Shown here piece by piece: positions 44,029-53,688 of a DNA stretch of 64,000 bases. The translations under genes and the position numbers were made by a program. Source of the DNA: Flavobacteriales bacterium (GTDB taxonomy: Bacteria > Bacteroidota > Bacteroidia > Flavobacteriales_D > Sanyastnellaceae); the NCBI GenBank assembly GCA_015665315.1, contig JADFAK010000029.1, positions 1-64,000 on the forward strand, read 5' to 3'. Under the pieces are notes generated by a model, which did no database searches, was not told the DNA's origin, and was given only the letters and a program-made list of their open reading frames with translations. The first letter of the stretch is position 1, and each line of letters opens with the position of its first letter.

Positions 44029-46485
44029 TCACTTCACGATTCGGACAGTATGATTCGAATCGGCATTGGCAATGGTGATCAAATATAAGCCATCAACCAA
44101 ATTTTGAATTGAAAAATCGAAATCTGTTCCCGAGAAGGTAAACTCTTGAACGAGACGACCGCTTGCATCAAATACGCGTGCTATCCATTTGCCAGCGGCT
44201 AAATTATTTAAAAAGATAGCATCACCTTGACGTAGAAACGAGAATGGGAACTCCTGCTCCAAAACGCCCACTAACAAATCTTCTCCATCGCAATCTTGAT
44301 CAATGCCGTCATTTGGAATCTCTATTTCGTCTGGATTGATATCTTCATCAAAATCATCACAATCTCCATCGGCGGGGGAAAATCCATCGTTATCTTGGTC
44401 ATCTAAATCGGCACCTGAACAATCCTGGTCCACTCCGTCGTAGGGAATTTCATCGGCATCGGGATTGATATCTGAATCGTAGTCATCGCAATCACCATCT
44501 TCAGGTGTAAATCCGTCTCCGTCGACATCCGTAAGATCCGCACCTGAACAGTCTTGATCTATCCCATCGTAAGGAATTTCATCCATATCGGGATTGATAT
44601 CTGAATCGTTGTCGTCGCAATCACCATCATCGGGAGAAAAACCATCTCCGTCCACATCTGTAAGATCAGCTCCCGAGCAATCTTGGTCTATCCCATCGTA
44701 GGGAATTTCAACGGCATCGGGATTGATGTCTCCATCATTATCGTCACAATCAACGTCGGCTAAAAACCCGTCTCCATCTGCATCAATGGCGTCGGCTCCA
44801 CTACAGTCTTGATCAATTCCGTCGTTCGGAATATCGGTGGCATCGGGATTTATTGATTCATCCGTATCATCACAGTCACCCGTTTGGGAAGTGAATCCAT
44901 CCCCATCGTCATCATATTGACACATATTGGGTGCATCGACGTTGGCATCGGGGTCAAAATTGAAGGCAGTTTCGTCCATGCAACCCATGATTGGTGTCAC
45001 AAACATCCATTCGGCTTTTCTGACTCGATACGAGCCCCAGCCTTGGGGATAATTGAATTCGAGCAGCACATTTCCAGCTACATCGACTTCTGAAAACCTT
45101 GCGCCATATCCATCAATTGACACATTCCCCCAATAAATGAGCGTGTTTCCGTTGGACATTCTTTGCACACCGCCGGTGCTCGAACCAAAAATCTGCTCGG
45201 GATGAATGTATTGCCATACTCTGGACACCGTATTTGCTACTGTATCCATCGAGTACTCAATTGCGCGTGAAACTTGGCCTGTAACATTCGCGTTGTCATA
45301 CATGAGGATATTTCCATTGGGCAATCGACGAACGTCATGCTGATGCGAAAAGCCAAAGTCGTTGAGGAATTCAAATTGAGAATTTGCCTCGTTGATCCCC
45401 CATCGCCAGATTATTTCACCTGTCGAGCTGTTGAACTTCAGCACCTCATTGAGATGTCGCATTGAAATAAGAATATTCGAATCGGAATCAATATCTATTG
45501 AATTGATGTGAAATGGATCAACTGAGGTCAGGCTAAGATTCTGGTTTTCATTGTCTGTAATCTCCAAATGGTCCCAGCTTCTCCATTGCAGAAGAAGTAA
45601 ATCATTCTCATCTAGCTCCTGGATAACAAAACCGGCAACCACGGCATCGGGATGGCCACCGTCCACTTCTTCGCTCAAGTCTACTATTTGTTGATCATAA
45701 GCGAAGAGCCACTTGTGACCATTTTCAAGATGTTGGAAATCGTGCCAATCGATTGTATAGCCGTTCCACATTGTGACAAATTCCGACACTTGACCAAGGT
45801 CATCCAAGATTCTCCAACCGTACGGTTCAGTAATTCCATATGTCGGCAAATTGCCTCGCCCAAGTTTAAAATCGCGACCTCCGATTGGTTCGGCATCGTG
45901 CCAGAGAATCTCTCCTGCAACTGAATCGAGAATTGCAATCTCGGAGTCTTGACCATCACGGAGGGATATAAAATAATTCCCTGGTGCAATGTTGCCATTT
46001 GGAGCTACTAAATAATTTTCTTGTGGAAAATTCTGAGCAGACAAATTGACTTGTCCTTCTTCCGAACTATCTTCTTCATCGACCCATGGAATAGGCAAAT
46101 GTTTACTTGTATGAAAACTCCAACTCATTCCGTCTATCGGCGCACCTTCAACCGTTTTCAAGCAATCACCTAGCACCAAACTCACTTCTTCATCCAATGC
46201 AAAATCTTCATCGAAGGTGAAATTCAGTGTTTTTTGGTCGGCACTCTGAAAGAATTCAAATTCATGCGCCCCACTGTTGCTACCCACTACAGAAAAACAA
46301 TTTTCATCCAGATCATGCACGTCTATTCCGACAGCATGCCGCAGAACGACGCATGTATTGGTGTTATGGTATTCGCTGTTATCCTTTGGACTGAAATACT
46401 GGAGTTTCTCGGAATCTTGTGTCAATTGGGAAAAACTGCCAATAGAAAAAGAGGCTATAAAGCTTAACGTTACTAAAATTCTCAT
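44029..46485 (-). CDS. Secreted arylsulfotransferase-like protein with MopE-type repeats and T9SS domain
   Basis: 818 aa. Signal peptide, then an SbsA-Ig-like domain (about 25-110). Next is an arylsulfotransferase (ASST)-like beta-propeller (about 130-520): GWRILDDLGQV, DWHDFQHLENGHKWLF, HINSIDIDSDSNILISMRH and GFSHQHDVRRLPNGNILMYDN. Five ~42-residue acidic repeats of the type DGDGF..DCDD.D..INPDA.EIP.DGIDQDC follow (about 525-735; MopE-like, putative metal binding). A T9SS domain ends the protein (WIARVFDASGRLVQ...GLYLIT...VRIVK). It is a likely surface-exposed, calcium- or metal-binding enzyme of unknown substrate. Confidence 0.85.
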   Translation of the reverse strand: MRILVTLSFIASFSIGSFSQLTQDSEKLQYFSPKDNSEYHNTNTCVVLRHAVGIDVHDLDENCFSVVGSNSGAHEFEFFQSADQKTLNFTFDEDFALDEEVSLVLGDCLKTVEGAPIDGMSWSFHTSKHLPIPWVDEEDSSEEGQVNLSAQNFPQENYLVAPNGNIAPGNYFISLRDGQDSEIAILDSVAGEILWHDAEPIGGRDFKLGRGNLPTYGITEPYGWRILDDLGQVSEFVTMWNGYTIDWHDFQHLENGHKWLFAYDQQIVDLSEEVDGGHPDAVVAGFVIQELDENDLLLLQWRSWDHLEITDNENQNLSLTSVDPFHINSIDIDSDSNILISMRHLNEVLKFNSSTGEIIWRWGINEANSQFEFLNDFGFSHQHDVRRLPNGNILMYDNANVTGQVSRAIEYSMDTVANTVSRVWQYIHPEQIFGSSTGGVQRMSNGNTLIYWGNVSIDGYGARFSEVDVAGNVLLEFNYPQGWGSYRVRKAEWMFVTPIMGCMDETAFNFDPDANVDAPNMCQYDDDGDGFTSQTGDCDDTDESINPDATDIPNDGIDQDCSGADAIDADGDGFLADVDCDDNDGDINPDAVEIPYDGIDQDCSGADLTDVDGDGFSPDDGDCDDNDSDINPDMDEIPYDGIDQDCSGADLTDVDGDGFTPEDGDCDDYDSDINPDADEIPYDGVDQDCSGADLDDQDNDGFSPADGDCDDFDEDINPDEIEIPNDGIDQDCDGEDLLVGVLEQEFPFSFLRQGDAIFLNNLAAGKWIARVFDASGRLVQEFTFSGTDFDFSIQNLVDGLYLITIANADSNHTVRIVK
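44277..44916 (-). repeat. Five tandem MopE-type coding repeats
   Basis: About 129-bp units encoding DCDDxDxxINPD...IPxDGIDQDCSGAD. The units near 44400-44770 are the most alike at the DNA level, indicating recent internal duplication. Confidence 0.85.
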
Positions 46486-46638
46486 AATTGCAGATGGTTC
46501 AGTCGCAAGGTCGCAATCGATTGGGATAACAGAAAAGGATCAATTTGAATATCTAGGATTGCCAATCTGACCAGTTCTTGAATAATGTGGCTACATCCCA
46601 AGTGGCTCGCCCAACTCAGAATCTACTAAATTGCAATC

Positions 46639-47193
46639 ATGAAGCAGTTAATCCTTCTTTTCATCGGACTTGTTTGTACTATGGCATTCACGGGGCAAGA
46701 CTCACTAATAACTTGGAAACACGACATCCAATTAGATTGGTCGGATTTCACTCAGCGGGTAGGCCAAGGAGGAGTGTTTAAAGCTTTCACATACAGCGGA
46801 ATTCGCTACGAGGTTCGCGATTATAATGGCACGATACAAATCGATGTAGCGGCTTACTTTCTACCGGATGAAAGTTGGGCGTTTCAAGACTTTTTGAACC
46901 CTGAATTATTGGCTCACGAGCAATTCCATTTTCATATCACCGAACTATATGCACGACGGATGCGACAAGAATTTCGCGAATTTGAGGTAGGCGTTGAGCA
47001 GTTCATTGAAGAACACTTAATTGAGAAGCTAAAGGATCTTTTCAACTCAATTTACGACGAAATGGAAAATACCCAGAAAGAGTATGATGAAGATACTAGC
47101 CACGGTACAAAGCAGGACGTGCAAGACAAATGGCAGGCAACGATAGAAGGCCAGTTAAAATCGACCGAAGTCTATGCACTTCCTAGCGACTAG
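46639..47193 (+). CDS. DUF922 putative secreted zinc protease
   Basis: 184 aa with a signal peptide (LILLFIGLVCTMAFTGQ). The core LLAHEQFHFHITELYARR carries an HExxH zinc-protease motif (HEQFH). This fits DUF922, predicted Zn-dependent proteases. Before it, ITWKHDIQLDWSDFTQR is the usual N-terminal strand of the family. Activity is not shown. It ends 4 bp from convergent obg. Confidence 0.8.
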   Translation: MKQLILLFIGLVCTMAFTGQDSLITWKHDIQLDWSDFTQRVGQGGVFKAFTYSGIRYEVRDYNGTIQIDVAAYFLPDESWAFQDFLNPELLAHEQFHFHITELYARRMRQEFREFEVGVEQFIEEHLIEKLKDLFNSIYDEMENTQKEYDEDTSHGTKQDVQDKWQATIEGQLKSTEVYALPSD

Positions 47194-47197
47194 TCAA

Positions 47198-48199
47198 TCA
47201 GTCATTTAGAGACTTCCAGATCATATCTTTGAGCGCTTGTATTCCAAGCCCTGAGACTGACGAGATAAAAATCAGCGGGATTCTTGGAAGCACTGCTTCA
47301 ATCTCGGCCTTCATTTCGGCCATCAATTCTTCATCGAGCATATCGCATTTCGAAATGGCCAAAATTCGCTGTTTGTCTATTAATTCAGGATTGAACTCCC
47401 GCAATTCATTCAACAAAATTTGATACTCCTTTCCTACATCGTTTGAATCGGCGGGGATCATGAACAATAAGGCCGAATTCCGTTCGATATGCCTTAAAAA
47501 TCTGTGCCCCAAACCCTTTCCTTCATGAGCACCTTCGATGATTCCTGGAATATCGGCCATCACAAAGGAGCGGTCTCCTCGATATTGAACCATGCCCAAA
47601 TTGGGCACCAGGGTCGTAAAAGGATAATCGGCTATTTCAGGCTTGGCTTCAGACACCACAGAGAGTAAAGTTGACTTACCAGCATTGGGGAAGCCCACTA
47701 GCCCCACATCTGCCAAAACTTTCAGCTCAATGATAAAGCACTTTTCTATTCCTTCCCCCCCAGGCTGTGCAAAACGTGGAGTTTGATTGGTCGACGTTTT
47801 AAAGTGCGCATTACCTTTACCGCCTTGTCCGCCCTCAACAACAATGACTTCCTTGTCATGTTCCGTAATCTCAAAAGCAACTTCTCCTGTTTCCTCATCA
47901 CGCACCACAGTTCCCAAAGGTACTTCGAGCACTTCATCGGCCCCATCGGAACCATGTTTATGATTGGCTCCACCAAACTCCCCCACGGCAGCAAAAACAT
48001 GCCGATGATAGCGCAAGTGGAGCAAGGTCCAAATATTCCTATTTCCTTTGAGAATTATATGTCCGCCTCGACCACCATCGCCTCCATCCGGGCCACCTTT
48101 GGCCAAGTTTTTTGCTCGATGCAAATGCGTAGAACCTCCACCACCGTGCCCAGAACGACAATAAATCTTGATATAATCAACAAAGCTGGAGTTACTCAT
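47198..48199 (-). CDS. obg: Obg-family GTPase (ribosome assembly)
   Basis: 333 aa. N-terminal glycine-rich Obg fold ([26 protein letters not shown]), then the G domain: G1 [10 protein letters not shown]3 DIPG, G4 as SKCD. The C-terminal OCT domain is absent, as in many Bacteroidetes. Acts in late large-subunit maturation and stress control. It follows adk by 22 bp, a likely operon. Confidence 0.96.
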   Translation of the reverse strand: MSNSSFVDYIKIYCRSGHGGGGSTHLHRAKNLAKGGPDGGDGGRGGHIILKGNRNIWTLLHLRYHRHVFAAVGEFGGANHKHGSDGADEVLEVPLGTVVRDEETGEVAFEITEHDKEVIVVEGGQGGKGNAHFKTSTNQTPRFAQPGGEGIEKCFIIELKVLADVGLVGFPNAGKSTLLSVVSEAKPEIADYPFTTLVPNLGMVQYRGDRSFVMADIPGIIEGAHEGKGLGHRFLRHIERNSALLFMIPADSNDVGKEYQILLNELREFNPELIDKQRILAISKCDMLDEELMAEMKAEIEAVLPRIPLIFISSVSGLGIQALKDMIWKSLND

Positions 48200-48221
48200 A
48201 GGATCGAAAAATCTTTGACTA

Positions 48222-48788
48222 TTAGTCTATAGCGTTATAAAGTCGCTGCGTAATAGCATCAATTGACCCAAGGCCGTTGACCGCATGAAACTTATCTTGT
48301 CTTCGGTAATAATCTGCAACGGGAGCAGTTTCGGCATTGTACACGTCGATACGCTTCTGGATAACTTCGGGATTCGCGTCATCCGGTCTGCCACTCGTTT
48401 CAGCTCTTTTAGCTAGTCGATCTCGCAATTCAGACTCCTCAACTTCGAGGGCCAACATTTTTGTAATAGAAGTATCTCTTCCCGCAAGGAATGTATCCAG
48501 GGCATCAGCTTGTGCTTCAGTTCTAGGAAAACCGTCGAAGATAAAGCCCTTGGCCTCAGGGTGTTTATTCACTTCCGATTCAAGCATTTTAATCGTCACC
48601 TCGTCTGGCACCAACGCACCTTTGTCCATAAAACTCTTAGCCAAGTTTCCAAGTTCAGTAGCTCCTTTGATATTGGCACGAAAAATATCCCCCGTTGATA
48701 AATGAATCAAGTTATACTTCTCGATCAATCTTTCACTCTGAGTTCCTTTTCCGGCTCCCGGAGGCCCGAACAAAACAATATTCAACAT
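48222..48788 (-). CDS. adk: Adenylate kinase (short form)
   Basis: 188 aa. Converts ATP and AMP into two ADP. P-loop [20 protein letters not shown] and the NMP-bind segment STGDIFR are visible. The LID is the short type without the zinc-binding insertion. It is upstream of obg. Confidence 0.96.
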   Translation of the reverse strand: MLNIVLFGPPGAGKGTQSERLIEKYNLIHLSTGDIFRANIKGATELGNLAKSFMDKGALVPDEVTIKMLESEVNKHPEAKGFIFDGFPRTEAQADALDTFLAGRDTSITKMLALEVEESELRDRLAKRAETSGRPDDANPEVIQKRIDVYNAETAPVADYYRRQDKFHAVNGLGSIDAITQRLYNAID

Positions 48789-48833
48789 CTCTTATTTTTT
48801 ATGTCAACCTTTTTTAACGCCCGCAAAATTACG

Positions 48834-48841
48834 GTTTTTCC
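48834..48841 (-). promoter_or_regulatory. -7 box of adk-obg
   Basis: TAATTTTG on the minus strand, exact to TAnnTTTG, 45 bp before the adk ATG. No -33 box recognised. Confidence 0.4.
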
Positions 48842-48940
48842 ATCACTAGGCAGTGACCAAAGTCATCCTGTATCCGCTAAAGACTGCAATGGACAGACTT
48901 ACCTATGCGAATAGTTTACAATTTGGTTTAACCGAGCAGG

Positions 48941-48948
48941 TAGATTTG
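48941..48948 (+). promoter_or_regulatory. -7 box of lpdA
   Basis: TAGATTTG, exact to TAnnTTTG, 61 bp before the ATG. A TTTG occurs upstream but at only 15 bp spacing. Confidence 0.4.
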
Positions 48949-49009
48949 CTAACTTCGCACCCAATTTATTTCCCAAAAGGGAATCTTTGGATAAATATTC
49001 AATATCACT

Positions 49010-50398
49010 ATGAATTACGATGTAATAGTTGTCGGCAGTGGCCCAGGAGGATATGTTGCCGCTATTCGTTCGGCGCAATTGGGCTTGAAAACAGCCGTTG
49101 TAGAGCGAGAATCATTGGGAGGAATTTGCCTGAACTGGGGCTGTATTCCAACCAAAGCATTGCTTAAAAGTGCAAGCGTATTTGAGTATATCAACCATGC
49201 TGCAGACTACGGAATCTCGGTTTCGGGACAGAAAGTAGATTTTGGCGGTGTTGTAAAACGCAGTCGCGACGTGGCGAATGGGATGAGCAAAGGCATCGAA
49301 TTCCTTATGAAAAAGAACAAAATCGACGTGATTTTGGGAAATGGTGTAGTCAAAGCTGGTAAGACAGTTGCGGTTACTTCTGAAGATGGAAAAACTACCG
49401 ATTACTCTGCAACTAGCATTATAATCGCTACAGGTGCTCGTTCACGCGTTCTGCCTTCGCTTCCACAGGATGGAAAGAAAATTATCGGCTACCGTGAAGC
49501 CATGAATCTTGCAAAGCAACCTAAGAAAATGGTTGTTGTAGGATCAGGTGCAATTGGAGTCGAGTTTGCCTATTTCTACAATGCTATCGGTACCGAGGTA
49601 ACAGTTGTTGAATTCATGCCCAATGTTGTGCCAGTAGAAGACTTGGAAGTGAGTAAGCAACTGGAACGTTCGTTGAAAAAGACAGGCATTAGCATAAAAA
49701 CCAATGCCGAGGTAACTTCAGTTGACACATCTGGAACTGGTTGCAAAGTGCACGTTAAGACAAAGAAAGGGGAAGAAGTTATTGAATGTGACGTTGTGCT
49801 TTCTGCCGTAGGTATCGCAGCCAACATCGAAAACATCGGTCTTGAAGACTTAGGAATCGCAACCGATCGAGGCCGAATCCTTGTCGATGAATTCTACCAA
49901 ACAAATATTCCTGGTTACTACGCAATTGGCGATGTGATTCCTGGACCAGCTTTGGCTCACGTCGCGTCGGCCGAGGGAATTATCTGCATTGAAAAAATTG
50001 CAGGACACAATCCTGAGCCTTTGGACTACGGAAATATTCCTGGTTGTACCTATTGCTCTCCTGAAGTGGCATCTGTCGGAATGACCGAGGCCGCAGCTAT
50101 TGAAGCCGGACACGAAATCAAAGTGGGTAAATTCCCGTTCTCGGCATCTGGTAAAGCAAGTGCAGCAGGACACAAAGATGGATTCGTAAAATTGATCTTT
50201 GATGCCAAGTATGGAGAATTGTTAGGCGGACATATGATCGGATACAACGTAACAGAAATGATCGCGGAAATTGTAGCCGTTCGTAAATTAGAAACTACGG
50301 GAGAAGAGTTGATTAAAACTGTTCATCCGCATCCTACTATGAGTGAGGCCATTATGGAAGCTGCAGCAGCGGCTTACGGCGAGGTAATTCACCTATAG
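49010..50398 (+). CDS. lpdA: Dihydrolipoyl dehydrogenase (E3)
   Basis: 462 aa FAD-dependent disulfide oxidoreductase that reoxidises lipoyl groups of 2-oxoacid dehydrogenase complexes and the glycine cleavage system. GSGPGGYVAAI (FAD), the redox disulfide in GGICLNWGCIPTK, VVGSGAIGVEFA (NAD) and the C-terminal HPHPTMSE with the catalytic histidine. It could serve the fused E1 encoded 6 kb away. Monocistronic with a strong terminator. Confidence 0.97.
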   Translation: MNYDVIVVGSGPGGYVAAIRSAQLGLKTAVVERESLGGICLNWGCIPTKALLKSASVFEYINHAADYGISVSGQKVDFGGVVKRSRDVANGMSKGIEFLMKKNKIDVILGNGVVKAGKTVAVTSEDGKTTDYSATSIIIATGARSRVLPSLPQDGKKIIGYREAMNLAKQPKKMVVVGSGAIGVEFAYFYNAIGTEVTVVEFMPNVVPVEDLEVSKQLERSLKKTGISIKTNAEVTSVDTSGTGCKVHVKTKKGEEVIECDVVLSAVGIAANIENIGLEDLGIATDRGRILVDEFYQTNIPGYYAIGDVIPGPALAHVASAEGIICIEKIAGHNPEPLDYGNIPGCTYCSPEVASVGMTEAAAIEAGHEIKVGKFPFSASGKASAAGHKDGFVKLIFDAKYGELLGGHMIGYNVTEMIAEIVAVRKLETTGEELIKTVHPHPTMSEAIMEAAAAAYGEVIHL

Positions 50399-50417
50399 AC
50401 AAGGTATTCTATTATGA

Positions 50418-50457
50418 GGGGCCATTCTGAATTAGTTCGGAATGGCTCTTTTTTTTT
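50418..50457 (+). terminator. Intrinsic terminator of lpdA
   Basis: A 13-bp stem with two G-U pairs (GGGCCATTCTGAA/TTCGGAATGGCTC) with TTAG loop, followed by nine or more T residues. Confidence 0.93.
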
Positions 50458-50546
50458 GACTGGTTTGTGATTTCGATTATTGAGCGACAAGCGCAAATCT
50501 TGTATTTTCGTACAAACCAAGCGTAGAACACAATGAGATTTGGGTC

Positions 50547-51158
50547 ATGGGAAAGAAGTTAAAAGCCATCGATGAGTACATTGCCAATGCACAACCATTC
50601 GCTAAGCCAATCTTGCTCATGTTTCGTGATTTGATTCATGAAGTATGTCCGCAATGTGAAGAAAAAGTAAAATGGGGCATGCCGCATTTTGAATACAAGG
50701 GTCAAATGATGTCCACCGCCTCATTTAAAGAACATTGTATCTTAAACTTTTGGAAAGCCCCACTTCTAGATGACCCGCAAGAGGTATTGGAAAAAGGCAG
50801 CACTTCCGCGATGGGACAGTTGGGACGTATTCGGAGCATGGACGATGTGCCAGACAAATCGGTCCTAGAAGAACTCATACTGAACGCTATGCGCCTCAAC
50901 GAGGCCAACATCAAATTGCCTAAAAAGACCTCGCAACGTGTCAAAGAAATTGATCTTCCTTCTGATTTTCAACTTGCTTTGGATGCCGACGTGACAGCCG
51001 CAGACCATTTCAACAGCTTTCCACCCGGACAACGAAAAGAGTATTTGGAATGGATTACTGGGGCAAAAAGAGAAGAGACGCGCGCTAAGCGTATAATAAC
51101 AGCCATAGAATGGCTCGCGGAAGGAAAAAGAAAAAACTGGAAATACGAAAAATGCTAG
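50547..51158 (+). CDS. YdeI/OmdA-like DUF1801 protein
   Basis: 203 aa. The N-terminal DUF1801 domain has PQCEEKVKWGMPHFEYKG and HCILNFWKAPLL; the C-terminal OmdA-like part has FNSFPPGQRKEYLEWITGAKREETRAKRI. The family binds no known ligand and its role (antimicrobial resistance or stress) is uncertain. First gene of a four-gene run to 52904; the next start lies next to or within its stop. Confidence 0.85.
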   Translation: MGKKLKAIDEYIANAQPFAKPILLMFRDLIHEVCPQCEEKVKWGMPHFEYKGQMMSTASFKEHCILNFWKAPLLDDPQEVLEKGSTSAMGQLGRIRSMDDVPDKSVLEELILNAMRLNEANIKLPKKTSQRVKEIDLPSDFQLALDADVTAADHFNSFPPGQRKEYLEWITGAKREETRAKRIITAIEWLAEGKRKNWKYEKC

Positions 51159-51160
51159 CG

Positions 51161-51745
51161 ATGAAAATAAAATCGATCATAGCCACAATAACCTTATGCA
51201 CTGCCCTTAATTGTGTAGCTCAGGAAACGTCAACTACAATTATTCCAATTGACATTATTTATCCCGACACTTTTCATTTCGAATTTGGCTACTACGGAGA
51301 TGAAGAAGGAATCGTCTTGGAGCAAGCTCCATTATTTGCCAACTATTACGAACTTGGCGGAGATCAATGGGGTTTGAGAATTTTCCATTACCAAGCCCAA
51401 GATCCCTTGACACCCTCCGACACCGCCATGTTAATCGAGTTCCGAGGAAGCGATGGAGGTGGCCCATCACAGTTTATTGACACAACTATCTTTGTTTTTA
51501 ACCCATTGGTTGATGCCGTATGGGAGAGAATTCAACGCCAACCAAAGATTGGACCCAATCCATGTTCAGGAGATTTGTTGAACACCTCAAGTTTCGAACA
51601 GGAGTACTTCATTTACGATGGCTCTGGCTCTTTAGTGCAAATGGGTAAAACTACCAGCCAAGGTGAAATAAGATTAGAAAAGGTGCAGACTGGATTGTAT
51701 TATTTGGTACTTGCCGGACATACCGAAAAGATTATTCGTCTATGA
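51161..51745 (+). CDS. Small secreted protein with T9SS sorting domain
   Basis: 194 aa with signal peptide (KSIIATITLCTALNCVAQ). The central ~90 residues are beta-rich and unassigned. The C-terminus IGPNPCSGDLLNTSS...TGLYYLVLAGHTEKIIRL is a T9SS sorting domain. ATG 51161 is used (ATG 51152, overlapping the previous stop, is possible). Its stop overlaps the PAP2 start (ATGA). Confidence 0.75.
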   Translation: MKIKSIIATITLCTALNCVAQETSTTIIPIDIIYPDTFHFEFGYYGDEEGIVLEQAPLFANYYELGGDQWGLRIFHYQAQDPLTPSDTAMLIEFRGSDGGGPSQFIDTTIFVFNPLVDAVWERIQRQPKIGPNPCSGDLLNTSSFEQEYFIYDGSGSLVQMGKTTSQGEIRLEKVQTGLYYLVLAGHTEKIIRL

Positions 51746-52470
51746 AATCGTGGACTATCCTTGCTTTTCTGTTGTTCAGTATAACCTCGACAGGCCAATT
51801 CACAGAATACCATCCTACAAGTGAGTGGATAAAAAGCGGGAGCGCATTGGTGTTATTTGGAGGCTCACAACTCATCAAATACAATGTAAAACCATTGTCC
51901 ATCGAGCAAATAGATATGCTTCAAGTGGGACACGTAAACAAACTTGACCGGATTTCCACTAGTCTTTGGTCGCCACAACATGCCAAGGCTAGCGATGTTC
52001 TGATGATGACTAGTTATGCATTCCCCTTGACATTAGCGTTCAACAAAGACGCACGAAGCCAATGGAAGACTATTGGTCATATTTATTTTCAAACTGCCGT
52101 CCTGACAGTGGCTATGACTGAGACCATTAAGTCACTTGTACACCGCACGCGACCATACGTCTACAATAAAGAGGTTGAGCTTCACCATAAAACCGAACGT
52201 GATGCGCGGTTCAGCTTTGTTTCAGGACACACCTCCACAGTCGCCGCCAATTGCTTTCTTACAGCTCAATTGTACTCCAAATACAGCACCAACAACCTGT
52301 CTAAAGGCTTGGTATGGACAGGAGCTGCCATCTACCCATTGTTGGTCGGGTATATGCGCATTCGCGCCGGCAAACACTTTGTAACGGATGTTATTGGTGG
52401 GTACATTCTCGGCGCGTCATTGGGTCTAACCATGCCTTGGATTCTTCAACAAATCTCCAAATCAAAATAG
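51742..52470 (+). CDS. PAP2-superfamily membrane phosphatase
   Basis: 242 aa. Lipid- or phosphate-ester phosphatase with the three motifs KSLVHRTRP, FSFVSGHTS and RIRAGKHFVTDVIGG. A signal/TM start and several hydrophobic segments place the active site at the periplasmic side. The substrate, such as a phosphatidylglycerophosphate or undecaprenyl diphosphate, cannot be told. Confidence 0.88.
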   Translation: MKSWTILAFLLFSITSTGQFTEYHPTSEWIKSGSALVLFGGSQLIKYNVKPLSIEQIDMLQVGHVNKLDRISTSLWSPQHAKASDVLMMTSYAFPLTLAFNKDARSQWKTIGHIYFQTAVLTVAMTETIKSLVHRTRPYVYNKEVELHHKTERDARFSFVSGHTSTVAANCFLTAQLYSKYSTNNLSKGLVWTGAAIYPLLVGYMRIRAGKHFVTDVIGGYILGASLGLTMPWILQQISKSK

Positions 52471-52475
52471 ACTAG

Positions 52476-52904
52476 ATGAACAGAATTTATAGTTCTCTGA
52501 TTTTTTCCTTCCTCCTACTTACTCTGATAAGTTGCCATTCACATCTCGACAACGAGAGCATCAAAGGAACTTGGAAGGTCACCCACGTTGAAGTTATTTC
52601 TTTGACCGAAAACTTCACAGAGGAGATAACCAACAAGGCGGAAGAAAGAATGATGTCCTTCACCTACACTTTTCTGGAAGATGACAACCTCAAAACACTG
52701 GACGGAGATCGCAATATTGAAAAAGGAGGAGACTATATTCTCGACGAAAAACGCAATGTCCTCACTATCAACGAAGCATACAATGGAATCAAAATAGCTT
52801 CAGTCCTTTGGAAAATCGAAGAGAGTAGTTCCGAATCAATGACATTATACCTGGAGACTCCCAATAAATCTACAACCCGCATGACGCTTGTCAAGGTGCG
52901 ATAA
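52476..52904 (+). CDS. Lipocalin-like hypothetical lipoprotein
   Basis: 142 aa with lipobox (LLLTLISCHS). The sequence SIKGTWKVTHVEVI with a run of strands ending RMTLVKVR resembles small lipocalin-like lipoproteins in Bacteroidetes. No specific role. It is 5 bp after PAP2 and closes the operon; a terminator follows. Confidence 0.7.
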   Translation: MNRIYSSLIFSFLLLTLISCHSHLDNESIKGTWKVTHVEVISLTENFTEEITNKAEERMMSFTYTFLEDDNLKTLDGDRNIEKGGDYILDEKRNVLTINEAYNGIKIASVLWKIEESSSESMTLYLETPNKSTTRMTLVKVR

Positions 52905-53237
52905 ACGCAAATGAAAAAGGTCCCCGACGCTTCGGAGACCTTTCTTAAACCTTAACCAAAATAACTATTAACCAAAACCAATACTTGCTAGAATTGCAAG
53001 TTTAGAAGTTGCTAATCATAATGCAATTGCTGTGCCAAAGACACAAGCATCGAGGCTGATTAACACCCTTTAACTTTCACCAACACCTCTTTAAATAGTT
53101 CCTCCAAGAAGCTCGTACCTAGGTAACCTCTTCATCCTACTGCAAGCATGTTGACGCAGGACATATTTGTCCCTGACCGTCATCACCCTCAAAATCAGAC
53201 TTCCTCGTTAAATTCGATGTAGAATCAATAACGAAAA
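52905..53237. other. 333-bp gene-free region before the CBS-pair gene
   Basis: Besides the terminator it holds the palindromes TACCTAGGTA (near 53117) and GGACATATTTGTCC (53159-53172). The latter overlaps CATATTTG, a near -7 box, 68 bp before the CBS ATG. No ORF or RNA gene was recognised. Confidence 0.5.
52914..52944 (+). terminator. Terminator of the YdeI-T9SS-PAP2-lipoprotein run
   Basis: Stem AAAGGTC/GACCTTT with an inner CCGA/TCGG helix. The T run is short (TTTC). Confidence 0.65.
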
Positions 53238-53660
53238 ATGATGAAAAAGAGAGAACCAGTATCACACATTATGACAAGGGATCTATTTACCTTGAATCAC
53301 ACCAACACCCTAGAGGATGCCGAAAAACTATTCCACGAACACAAGGTGCGCCATTTACCTGTTGTCACTGGATCGAAACTAGTAGGCATGTTGAGCTTGA
53401 CAGACTTGCAAAGAATTAGTTTCGTCGACAATTTTGGAGATGGTGAAGATTTAGTTGATACGGCCGTGTACACGATGTTGAGCCTCGAACAAGTAATGGT
53501 ATCAAATCCGATATCAGTGTCGAGTGCAACAACTATTAAAGAAGTCGCAGAGATACTTTCAAAGCAGGAATTTCACGCATTGCCTGTTGTTGATGACGGC
53601 AAACTAGTGGGAATAGTAACCACCACTGACTTGATCAAATTCTTGATCGACCAATATTAA
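53238..53660 (+). CDS. Stand-alone CBS-domain pair protein
   Basis: 140 aa with two CBS modules (PVSHIMTRDLFTL...GMLSLTDLQRI and VSNPISVSSATT...GIVTTTDLIKFL). Such proteins sense adenosyl nucleotides or other ligands and regulate partners; the partner is unknown. Two ATGs, 53238 and 53241, are possible starts. Convergent with the cysteine desulfurase gene. Confidence 0.9.
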   Translation: MMKKREPVSHIMTRDLFTLNHTNTLEDAEKLFHEHKVRHLPVVTGSKLVGMLSLTDLQRISFVDNFGDGEDLVDTAVYTMLSLEQVMVSNPISVSSATTIKEVAEILSKQEFHALPVVDDGKLVGIVTTTDLIKFLIDQY

Positions 53661-53688
53661 GAAGTCTAAGTCTTAAGGAATGCAGTTT

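Noticed and set aside
44277-44916. Regular 129-bp repeats considered as a CRISPR-like or satellite array
   Set aside because: The period is a multiple of three, encodes a well-known MopE-type protein repeat, and spacers are not unique sequence.
53657-53676. TTAAGA/TCTTAA inverted repeat after the CBS gene as a terminator
   Set aside because: AT-only 6-bp stem without a T run; too weak to call.
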